A model generated the notes under the pieces. The model ran no database searches. It saw only the letters and a list, made by a program, of their open reading frames with translations, and was not told where the DNA came from. This document shows positions 1 through 6,156 of a stretch of DNA of 6,642 bases, one piece after another. The position numbers and the translations under genes are program-made. The first letter of the stretch is position 1; every line of letters begins with the position of its first letter. The stretch is from an uncultured bacterium (GTDB taxonomy: Bacteria; Bacillota; Clostridia; Oscillospirales; Oscillospiraceae): NCBI GenBank assembly GCA_949288405.1, contig CASEKM010000112.1, forward strand, positions 1-6,642. The letters are read 5' to 3'.

Positions 1-373
1 GGAAGCCCTTCAGCTGGAGGGGGACCGGGAGCGGCTGCGGGAGGCGGCGGGCAACCTGGCCTCCAACGCCCTGCGCCACTGCACCCCCGGCGGGACCATC
101 CGGGTGACCTTAAGGAGGGAGGGGAGCCGGGCCGTCCTCACCGTGTACAACGACGGAGAGCCCATCCCGGAGGACGACCTGCCCCACCTGTTCCAGCCCT
201 TCTACCGGGGCGGGGACAAGTCCCGCAGCCGGGACAGCGGGGGCACCGGCCTGGGTCTGGCCATTGTCCGGGCGGCAGTCCTGGCCCACGGGGGCGAGTG
301 CGTGGCGGAGAACACCGGAGGGGGCGCCATCTTCCGGCTGTCCCTCCCCCTGGAGGGCCAGCCCGCCCCATGA
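1..373 (+). CDS. Sensor histidine kinase, C-terminal ATPase domain (partial, 5' end outside window)
   Basis: This is the catalytic ATP-binding end of a membrane sensor kinase of a two-component system, which would phosphorylate itself on a histidine encoded upstream of the window and pass the phosphate to a response regulator. Reading from base 2 gives 123 residues to the TGA at 371-373. The HATPase_c boxes appear in order: N box NLASNALRH (residues 18-26), G1 box NDGEPI (50-55), F box LFQPFYRG (63-70) and G2 box GGTGLGLAIV (80-89). The protein ends normally a few residues after the last strand. The dimerisation/phosphoacceptor domain and sensor region are not visible, so the signal and family are unknown. 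It converges on the gal genes and shares a terminator with them; nothing shows that it regulates them. The domain call is very secure. Confidence 0.95.
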   Translation, partial: EALQLEGDRERLREAAGNLASNALRHCTPGGTIRVTLRREGSRAVLTVYNDGEPIPEDDLPHLFQPFYRGGDKSRSRDSGGTGLGLAIVRAAVLAHGGECVAENTGGGAIFRLSLPLEGQPAP

Positions 374-388
374 CCGGCCTCAGCCTGC

Positions 389-434
389 AAAAAAGGCCGG
401 CGGTCCGCTGACTTCACGGACCGCCGGTCTTTTT
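389..434. terminator. Bidirectional intrinsic terminator between convergent genes
   Basis: A 13-bp GC-rich stem (395-407 paired with 417-429, one G:T wobble) encloses a 9-nt loop. It is flanked by an A run on the left (389-394) and a T run on the right (430-434). Read on plus it is a hairpin followed by U5, ending the histidine kinase transcript 16 nt after its stop. Read on minus it is the same hairpin followed by a U run, ending the gal transcript 18 nt after the galT stop. The A and T runs can also pair and lengthen the stem. Confidence 0.93.
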
Positions 435-451
435 GTCGTGGTTGGGCAGAC

Positions 452-1938
452 TCACACCTGCTCCAGGAACCGGAGGAAGGCCTCCTTCCCCTGGGGGGTG
501 CGCTTGTAGACGCCCGCGTGCTCCAGCACCTGGGCAAACACCAGGCCGGTCTCCTTCTGGACGATGTCCAGGGCATTTTCCCGGGTAATGGTGTAGTTGG
601 GGGCGAACTGCTCCGCCCAGTGGGCGTGCTTCTCGGTGAGCTCGCTGGAGCGCAGGTCGGCCCCGGAGACCAGGGCATCGGCCACCGCGGCCAGCTCCGC
701 CTTCAGACGGGCGGGGAGGACCGCCAGGCCCATCACTTCGATGAGGCCGATGTTCTCCTTCTTGATGTGGTGGAGCTCCGGGTGGGGGTGGTACAGGCCC
801 AGAGGGAACTCCTCCGTGGTCAGGTTGTTGCGCAGCACCAGGTCCAGCTCGTAGTCGTTCCCCCGCCGCCGGGCGATGGGAGTGATGGTGTTGTGGGGCT
901 CGCCGTTGGTCTCGGCGTAGATGACCGCGCTCTCATCGGTGTAGCCCCGCCAGGCGGTGAGGATCTTGTCCGCCAGCTCCACCAGCCGCCCGGGGGCGGG
1001 AGAGGCGAGGCGGATGACGGACATGGGCCACTTGACGATGCCCGCCTGCACGTCCTCAAAGCCGGGGAAGGCGAAGGCGGTCTCCACCGGGGCCTTCTCC
1101 ATGGCGAAGGTGTACCGCCCCCCCTGGAAGTGGTCGTGGGCCAGGATGGAGCCGCCCACAATGGGCAGGTCCGCGTTGGAGCCCACGAAGTAGTGGGGGA
1201 ACTGGCCCACAAAGTCCAGCAGCTTGCCGAAGCAGGCCCGGTCGATCTTCATGGGCACGTGCTGGCTGTTCAGGCAGATGCAGTGCTCTACACATAGGGG
1301 GAGTACTGCAAAAACCAGGGGGAGCCGTTGATGGTGATGGGGACGATGCGGTGGTTCTGCCGGGCGGGGTGGTTCACCCGGCCGGCGTAGCCCTCGTTCT
1401 CGGCGCACAGCTGGCACCGGGGGTAGGCGGAGGCGGGCAGGTTCCGGGCGGCGGCGATGGCCTTGGGGTCCTTCTCCGGCTTGGACAGGTTGATGGTGAT
1501 GTCCAGCTCCCCGTACTGAGTGGGGGCCTTCCACTGCATGTCCTTGGCGATCCGGTCCCGGCGGATATAGTTGGTGTCCTGGCTGAACTTGTAGTACCAG
1601 TCGGTGGCCTTTCTGGGGTCCTCCCGGTAGAGGGCCTGGAACGTCTCGATCACCTGGGCGGGCCAGGGGGTGAGACGGCCCATGAGCTCGGTGTCGAACA
1701 GGTCCCGGTACACCACGGAGTCCTCCTCCAGCACCCCCCGCTGGTGGGCGTCGTCCAGAAGGGCCTCCAGCACCGGGGCCAGCTCCACTTCCTCGTCCCG
1801 GGGCTCCGGGCCGGCGTAGCTGTCCAGCTTCAGGGCGTCCAGCAGAGTGTTCACCGCCCAGACCGTCTCACAGGGCTGGATGAGCCCGGTGTGCAGGGCG
1901 TAGGAGACCAGCTTGGAAATGGCTTCATCCCGCTCCAT
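452..1938 (-). pseudogene. galT: galT, class II galactose-1-phosphate uridylyltransferase, frameshifted
   Basis: GalT transfers UMP from UDP-glucose to galactose-1-phosphate, the middle step of the Leloir pathway in the cytoplasm. The first frame (1938-1288) gives 216 residues, including the class II feature CQLCAENEGYAGR (175-187), and stops at TAG (1288-1290) right after WFLQYSPYV. The rest, from EHCICLN at 1288 down to TGA at 452-454, runs in another frame for 278 residues and holds the active-site stretch GGSILAHDHFQGG. From memory the family reads SPY-x-Y-(Y/F)-N-EHC here, so three codons are reduced to two bases: a 7-nt loss. Restoring 7 nt gives 497 residues, the usual class II length. 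The remaining protein looks well conserved, so the lesion is recent or an assembly error. The start is supported by GAGGAGGG at 1945-1952. galT sits 2 bp after galE and is last in the operon, so nothing downstream is affected. A truncated 216-residue product would lack the catalytic histidines. Confidence 0.9.
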
Positions 1939-1940
1939 GC

Positions 1941-2933
1941 TCAGCCCTCCTCAAACCCGTGGGGGTGGTCCTTGTGCCAGGCCCAGGCGGAGGCCACGAT
2001 GGTGTTCAGGTCGGCATACTGGGGCTTCCAGCCCAGCACGTCGATGGCCTTCTGGGAGGAGGCGATGAGCTGGGCCGGGTCTCCCGCCCGCCGGGGGGAG
2101 ATCTTGGCGGGGATGGGGTGGCCGGTGACCGCCCGGGCCACGTCCACCACCTCCTTCACCGAGAAGCCCACGCCGTTGCCCAGGTTGAACACGTTGTTCT
2201 CCCCGCCGCCCAGCAGGTAGTCCAGGGCCAGGATGTGGGCCTGGGCCAGGTCGGTGACGTGGATATAGTCCCGGATGCAGGTGCCGTCGGGGGTGGGGTA
2301 GTCGTCTCCGAAGATGGACACCGCCTCCCGCTGGCCGTTGGGCACCTGGAGGATGATGGGGATCAGGTGGGTCTCCGGATTGTGGGCCTCGCCGATCTTG
2401 CCGGAGGGGTGGGCGCCGGCGGCGTTGAAGTACCGCAGGGCCACATAGCTCAGGCCGTGGGCCTTGGACACCCAGCCCATCATCTGCTCCATGGACAGCT
2501 TGGTGTTGCCGTAGCAGTTGGTGGGGACGGTCTTGTCGCTCTCCAGGATGGGCACCCGCTCGGGCTCGCCGTAGGTGGCGGCGGTGGAGGAGAAGACGAT
2601 CTTCTTGACCCCGTGCTCCACCATGGACTTGAGCAGCACCATGGTGCCGTACAGGTTGTTGTCATAGTACTTCAGCGGGTCCACCATGGACTCCCCCACC
2701 TGGGAGGAGGCGGCGAAGTGGATCACCCCGTCGATGTGCTCCGCCTGGAACAGGGTGTCCAGCGCCCCCTTGTCCCGGATGTCCAGCTGATAGAATCTCG
2801 CCTTGGGGTGGACCGCGGCCCGGAAGCCGGTCTGCAGGTTGTCGGCCACCACCACGTCGCGCCCCGCGTCGATGAGCTCATATACCGTGTGGGAGCCGAT
2901 ATACCCGGCTCCGCCCAATACCAGAATCGCCAT
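1941..2933 (-). CDS. galE: UDP-glucose 4-epimerase GalE
   Basis: This cytoplasmic NAD-dependent enzyme interconverts UDP-galactose and UDP-glucose, closing the Leloir cycle and supplying UDP-galactose for glycans. It is an extended short-chain dehydrogenase of 330 residues, normal for the family. It shows the Rossmann motif GGAGYIGSH (7-15), the FSSTAATYG strand with catalytic Thr118 (Ser/Thr in the family), and the YGNTK pair Tyr141/Lys145. Further family landmarks are ALRYFNAAGA (165-174), DGTCIRDYIHV (216-226) and NVFNLGNG (247-254). An in-frame ATG exists 12 codons upstream (2969), but AGGAG at 2943-2947 lies 9 nt before the ATG at 2933, and the Rossmann strand starts right after it, so 2933 is chosen. 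It follows galK after 99 bp and precedes galT by 2 bp. All key residues are present and function should be intact. Confidence 0.97.
   Translation of the reverse strand: MAILVLGGAGYIGSHTVYELIDAGRDVVVADNLQTGFRAAVHPKARFYQLDIRDKGALDTLFQAEHIDGVIHFAASSQVGESMVDPLKYYDNNLYGTMVLLKSMVEHGVKKIVFSSTAATYGEPERVPILESDKTVPTNCYGNTKLSMEQMMGWVSKAHGLSYVALRYFNAAGAHPSGKIGEAHNPETHLIPIILQVPNGQREAVSIFGDDYPTPDGTCIRDYIHVTDLAQAHILALDYLLGGGENNVFNLGNGVGFSVKEVVDVARAVTGHPIPAKISPRRAGDPAQLIASSQKAIDVLGWKPQYADLNTIVASAWAWHKDHPHGFEEG
1945..1952 (-). promoter_or_regulatory. Ribosome binding site of galT, inside the end of galE
   Basis: GAGGAGGG lies 6 nt before the galT ATG and is formed by the last codons of galE (Glu-Glu-Gly). 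This fixes the galT start and implies that translation of galT is coupled to that of galE. Confidence 0.85.
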
Positions 2934-2942
2934 ATTGATGCG

Positions 2943-2949
2943 CTCCTTT
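2943..2949 (-). promoter_or_regulatory. Ribosome binding site deciding the galE start
   Basis: AAAGGAG ends 9 nt before the ATG at 2933. The alternative ATG at 2969 lies upstream of this site, so this site cannot serve it, and it would add a 12-residue polar leader that GalE proteins lack. Confidence 0.8.
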
Positions 2950-2958
2950 CTTTTCTGG

Positions 2959-3031
2959 CCCCCTGTCAAAGGGGGGTGCCGCCGCCCGGCGGCGGGAATT
3001 CTGCCTCCCAGGCTCCCCCGGAGCCGGGAGG
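2959..3031 (-). other. Three consecutive small hairpins in the galK-galE gap
   Basis: The 99-bp gap between galK and galE holds three inverted repeats in a row. They are 3004-3009 plus 3011-3016 with 3020-3031 (12 bp, one bulged base, 3-nt loop), 2978-2983 with 2988-2993 (GCCGCC/GGCGGC, 4-nt loop), and 2959-2964 with 2970-2975 (6 bp, 5-nt loop). None is followed by a U run on the minus strand, so they do not look like intrinsic terminators. They could protect or mark a processing point in the gal mRNA. That role is inference; the repeats are visible directly. Confidence 0.55.
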
Positions 3032-3032
3032 T

Positions 3033-4316
3033 TCAGCACAAAACGGCTCCGCCCACCGGACGGAGGGACAGCACGTGACAGCTGCCCGCCCCCAGGGCCC
3101 CCTCAGTTTCGGCCCGGAAGGCGTCCAGAATGTCCAGAGGGACGAAGGCCTGGATGGTGCCGGCAAAGCCGCCCCCGTGGACCCGGCAGGCGCCCCGGCC
3201 CTTCAGGGCCCGCTCCGCCACCGCCAGGGCCACCGCCATGGCCTGCTCCCCCACCGCTCCGGCGGGGGTGATGTTCTGCAAAAGCTCCCAGGAGGAGCGG
3301 CCCGACTCCTTCACCAGGGCCAGGAAGGCGTCCATGTCCTTCCGGGCCAGGGCGTCGGCCTCCCCCTCCACCCGCGCGTCGTCGGCAAAGAAGTGGAGGG
3401 CCCGGAGGACCGCCCGGTCCCCCACCTGGGCCCGCAGGGCGGGCAGTTGGTCCAGCACCTGATGCTCCGAGACCTCCCGCAGCACCTCCTTGCCGAAGAA
3501 GGCGGCCACCGCCCGCATCTCCTGGGGGACGGCGGCGTACTCGCCGGTGAGGTCGGCGTGGCTGGCCCCCGAGTCGATGATGCACAGGGCGTAGCCCAGG
3601 GCGGTCAGATCCACCGCCACCGAGCGGACCTGGGGCTTGGCCGGGTCGGCAAAGTCGATGGCCACTGCGCCCCCCACCGAGGAGGCGGTCTGATCCATCA
3701 GGCCGCTGGGCTTGCCGAAGTAGGCGTTCTCCGCCTTCTGGCCCATCTGGGCGATCTCCACGGGGGTGAAGGCGTCCTGACAGAACAGGTGGTTGATGAC
3801 CACCCCCAGCAGCACCTCGCAGGCCGCCGAGGAGGACAGGCCGGAGCCGGGGAGCACGTCGGAGACGGCATAGGCGTCAAAGCCCGATACGGGATAGCCC
3901 CGCTGGGCCGCCAGCTCCGCCATGCCCCGCACCAGGGAGACGGTGGTCTCGTTCTCCTCGGTCCGGGGGCCCTTGCCGTCCAGCTTCACCTCCACCAGAG
4001 GCCAGCCCTCCGACTGGAAGCGGATGGTGTCCGTGCCGTTGGGGGCGGCGCAGGCCAGGAAGTCCAGATTCACCGCCGCGGCCAGCACCCGGCCGTGCTG
4101 GTGGTCGGTGTGGTTGCCGCAGATCTCAGTGCGGCCCGGGGCGGAGCACAGGGTGACCGGGGTGTCCTCCCCCGCGCCGAAGGCGCGCTGGAAGCCGTCC
4201 AGCACCGCCTCGGTCCGCCCCCGGGCGGCGGAGCCCTCTCCCCCCCGCAGGCGGGACAGGGCCTCGTCCAGTTCGCCGCCGGCCAGCATTTGCCGTACAG
4301 CGCTTAGTTTCTCCAT
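3033..4316 (-). CDS. galK: Galactokinase (GHMP family), variant signature
   Basis: GalK phosphorylates galactose at C1 with ATP, the entry step of the Leloir pathway, in the cytoplasm. The product has 427 residues, somewhat longer than the roughly 390 of classical bacterial GalK. The three GHMP motifs are present: APGRTEICGNHTDHQHG (59-75), VLPGSGLSSSAACE (154-167, the ATP-binding loop) and HGGGFAGTI (380-388). Arg62 and Asp208 (in SGLMDQTAS) match the catalytic Arg and Asp. The first motif is unusual: most galactokinases have GEHTDY where this has GNHTDH (67-72), replacing a sugar-contacting Glu by Asn68. Open frame continues upstream to 4532, but GAGGAG at 4323-4328 lies 6 nt before the ATG at 4316, and the upstream stretch is the hairpin-rich gap, so 4316 is chosen. 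The gal context supports galactose as substrate; a related sugar kinase cannot be fully excluded. Confidence 0.93.
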   Translation of the reverse strand: MEKLSAVRQMLAGGELDEALSRLRGGEGSAARGRTEAVLDGFQRAFGAGEDTPVTLCSAPGRTEICGNHTDHQHGRVLAAAVNLDFLACAAPNGTDTIRFQSEGWPLVEVKLDGKGPRTEENETTVSLVRGMAELAAQRGYPVSGFDAYAVSDVLPGSGLSSSAACEVLLGVVINHLFCQDAFTPVEIAQMGQKAENAYFGKPSGLMDQTASSVGGAVAIDFADPAKPQVRSVAVDLTALGYALCIIDSGASHADLTGEYAAVPQEMRAVAAFFGKEVLREVSEHQVLDQLPALRAQVGDRAVLRALHFFADDARVEGEADALARKDMDAFLALVKESGRSSWELLQNITPAGAVGEQAMAVALAVAERALKGRGACRVHGGGFAGTIQAFVPLDILDAFRAETEGALGAGSCHVLSLRPVGGAVLC

Positions 4317-4322
4317 GTTGAT

Positions 4323-4328
4323 CTCCTC
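4323..4328 (-). promoter_or_regulatory. Ribosome binding site deciding the galK start
   Basis: GAGGAG lies 6 nt before the ATG at 4316. It decides the start against the in-frame open stretch that continues upstream through the gap to 4532 and overlaps the end of mglC. Confidence 0.85.
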
Positions 4329-4346
4329 GCATTCTGATCCCGGGGC

Positions 4347-4359
4347 GGGGCGCGGCCCC
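4347..4359 (-). repeat. GC-rich inverted repeat in the galK leader
   Basis: GGGGC (4347-4351) pairs with GCCCC (4355-4359) around a 3-nt loop, 18 bp upstream of the galK ribosome binding site. CCCCT at 4356-4360 can instead pair with AGGGG at 4370-4374, so two mutually exclusive small hairpins are possible. A third short one, CAGCC/GGCTG, lies at about 4388-4399. No role can be assigned from sequence. Confidence 0.4.
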
Positions 4360-4410
4360 TCCCGCTGTGAGGGGGTCTCCGCGCCCGCAGCCCCGGCTGT
4401 GGTTTTCCTC

Positions 4411-4461
4411 AAGAAAGCCGCTGCAAAGCAGAGGTTGTTCCAGTTCTGCTCCGCAGCGGCT
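4411..4461 (-). terminator. Terminator-like hairpin between mglC and galK
   Basis: On the minus strand a long interrupted stem forms 24 nt after the mglC stop: 4453-4461 pairs with 4416-4424 (9 bp), then after a 2x2 internal loop 4445-4450 pairs with 4427-4432 (6 bp), with a 12-nt apical loop. It is followed by TTTCTT, a short and interrupted U tract. It may be a partial terminator that makes galK-galE-galT less abundant than the transporter mRNA, or a stabilising 3' end. I see no convincing promoter between it and galK, so read-through is likely needed for gal expression. The stem is seen directly; the partial-terminator role is inferred. Confidence 0.6.
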
Positions 4462-4485
4462 CTCCGCGCTTTGATATGGATGGAA

Positions 4486-6141
4486 TTACTTCTTCTGCAC
4501 ATACTTGAGGCAGTCCAGCATGACGGCCACAAGGATGATGATGCCGGAGAAGACGAACTGCAGGTTGGTGTCGATGCCCAGGATGGTGAGGGAGTAGGTC
4601 AGGGCGGTGAAGATGAACACGCCCACCACCACGCCGGAGATCTTACCGATACCGCCGGTGAAGGAGATACCGCCCACCACGCAGGCCGCGATGGCGTCCA
4701 TCTCCCAGCCCTGGCCGTAAGCCGCGGAGCCGGAGCCCACCATGCGGATACACTCCAGCCAGGAGCCGAAGCCGTACAGGATGCCGGCCAGCACGAAGGC
4801 GCCCACGGTCACCCAGAACACGGAGATACCGGACACGGAGGCCGCCTCCGGGTTGCCGCCCACGGCGAACAGGTTCTTGCCGAAGGTGGTCTTGTTCCAG
4901 ATGAACCACACGATGACCACCGCGGCCACCGCCCACAGGATGATGGTGGGGAAGGGGCCGATCTTGGGGATGATCATGTTGGGAATGCTGGTGTCAATGG
5001 CGCCGAAGGAGACGCCCTTGGTGGAGTAGGTCACCAGGCCGAAGATGACCAGCATGTTGGCCATGGTGGAGATGAATGGGTGCATCTTAAACTTGGCCGT
5101 GAAGAAGCCGGCGATGGTGGTGAAGATGGTGCACAGCACGATGCAGACCACCAGGGCCAGGAGCACCCGCACCAGCACAGGCATGGTGCTGAAGTCGAAG
5201 ATGTGCCCGAAGACGCCGCCGGTGTTGGGTCCCTGGTGCATCACGATGGTGGCGGCGGTCATGCCCATGCCCACCATACGGCCGATGGACAGGTCGGTAC
5301 CGGCCAGCAGGATCAGGCCGGCCACGCCCAGAGCCAGGAACATTCTGGGGGACGCCTGCTGGAGAATGTTCAGGATGTTGTTCATCGTCAGCAGCTGAGT
5401 GCCGCCCTTGAGGATGGGGGTGGCAATACAAAGGCCGATGAAGATGACGATGATGGCGAAGTACAGTCCGTTGCGCAGGAGGAAGTCCCGGCGGTTGAAG
5501 GTGTACTTGTAGTTCTCCCACCGCTGAGCCATCGTCTCGCCGAAGGTGAACTTGGACATGCGCAGCATGTCGATCAGGTGGTACTTGTGGTCAAACGCCG
5601 CATGCTGCCGGTCCTTCACCTGCTGCAGGTCCCGGGTCAGCTGCATCTTGGCGTCGAAGAGGCGGTTCTTGTGGACGTACTTCTCGTCCTTAAGCTCCTG
5701 CTGGTCGCTGATCTTGGCCACCGTGGCCTGGTGCTCCTGATTCAGCTGGGCCACCGCGGCGGCGTACTTCTCCTGGGCCAGGCCCTTCTCCTCCTGGCAG
5801 CTGGCGGCCACCGCCTGGTAATACTGGGCGTAGTGGCCGTTCAGATAGCCCTCGGCGTCGGCGATGAGCTTATCCACCTCGCCCTTGTTCTGGGCCTCCA
5901 CCGCCTTGGCCTGCTCCAGCTCCTTCCGGTACTGGGCCAGCTTGGCCTCTTTCTCCTGCTGGGTATAGATCTTATCCCGCTTCAGGTTGTCGATGGCGCT
6001 CTGCAGGTCGATGACCTTGTCGGTACCTTCCTCCCGCAGGGCGTTGATCTTCTCCTGGATTCCGCCGACGTATTCGTCGATGGGCTGGCGGAGCTGCTGC
6101 TCCTGTTCAGCCGTCAAAATCTTTGTCTTATCCGTTGCCAT
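4486..6141 (-). CDS. mglC: Galactose/methyl-galactoside ABC transporter permease MglC with N-terminal coiled-coil extension
   Basis: MglC forms the membrane channel of a sugar importer that works with the ATPase MglA and a binding protein. Residues about 220-551 are a complete BPD_transp_2-type permease: hydrophobic segments near 224-245, 266-286, 323-348, 357-372, 396-416, 438-460, 502-521 and 527-547, the ATPase-contact stretch FGKNLFAVGGNPEAASVSGI (420-439), and MDAIAACVVGG (481-491). The end, MLDCLKYVQKK, closely resembles the end of E. coli MglC as I recall it. E. coli MglC is about 336 residues; this one is 551. The extra residues 1 to about 215 are hydrophilic, rich in Gln, Glu, Lys and Ala, without Pro after residue 20, and look like long helices or coiled coil in the cytoplasm; I do not recognise a domain. 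ATG 6141 is chosen because GGGAG lies 9 nt before it; a TTG two codons upstream would be only 3 nt from that site. Confidence 0.93.
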   Translation of the reverse strand: MATDKTKILTAEQEQQLRQPIDEYVGGIQEKINALREEGTDKVIDLQSAIDNLKRDKIYTQQEKEAKLAQYRKELEQAKAVEAQNKGEVDKLIADAEGYLNGHYAQYYQAVAASCQEEKGLAQEKYAAAVAQLNQEHQATVAKISDQQELKDEKYVHKNRLFDAKMQLTRDLQQVKDRQHAAFDHKYHLIDMLRMSKFTFGETMAQRWENYKYTFNRRDFLLRNGLYFAIIVIFIGLCIATPILKGGTQLLTMNNILNILQQASPRMFLALGVAGLILLAGTDLSIGRMVGMGMTAATIVMHQGPNTGGVFGHIFDFSTMPVLVRVLLALVVCIVLCTIFTTIAGFFTAKFKMHPFISTMANMLVIFGLVTYSTKGVSFGAIDTSIPNMIIPKIGPFPTIILWAVAAVVIVWFIWNKTTFGKNLFAVGGNPEAASVSGISVFWVTVGAFVLAGILYGFGSWLECIRMVGSGSAAYGQGWEMDAIAACVVGGISFTGGIGKISGVVVGVFIFTALTYSLTILGIDTNLQFVFSGIIILVAVMLDCLKYVQKK

Positions 6142-6150
6142 ATGCAATTT

Positions 6151-6155
6151 CTCCC
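6151..6155 (-). promoter_or_regulatory. Ribosome binding site deciding the mglC start
   Basis: GGGAG lies 9 nt before the ATG at 6141, inside the 15-bp gap after the mglA TAA. A TTG at 6147 is in frame but only 3 nt away, which is too close for normal initiation. The existence of this site at the head of the extension argues that the whole 551-residue protein is made. Confidence 0.75.
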
Positions 6156-6156
6156 G

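Noticed and set aside
518..1297. 259-codon open frame on the plus strand opposite galT
   Set aside because: Antisense to conserved GalT sequence, with biased composition; no ribosome binding site of note. It is not a reason for the galT frameshift.
1284..1305. Programmed ribosomal frameshifting as the explanation for the galT break
   Set aside because: The junction has no slippery heptamer of the X XXY YYZ type directly before the TAG, and the conserved residues missing at the junction point to lost bases, not to a recoding site. GalT is not known to use frameshifting.
2964..2969. Perfect TTGACA on the minus strand before galE, as a possible -35 box
   Set aside because: At the expected 17-bp spacing the next bases are GGAGCG, part of the galE ribosome binding region, and no TATAAT-like hexamer is present. 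The bases are also the loop of a small hairpin.
1959..4307. 782-codon open frame on the plus strand opposite galE and galK
   Set aside because: It is antisense to two genes with full sets of family motifs. Its product is a low-complexity mix of Gly, His, Val, Leu and Gln, typical of the antisense of GC-rich codons, with no recognisable domain.
4317..4485. Small gene or catabolite-repression (cre) operator in the mglC-galK gap
   Set aside because: The open frame here is only the upstream extension of galK without its own ribosome binding site, and I could not find a convincing cre-like palindrome or promoter hexamers by eye.
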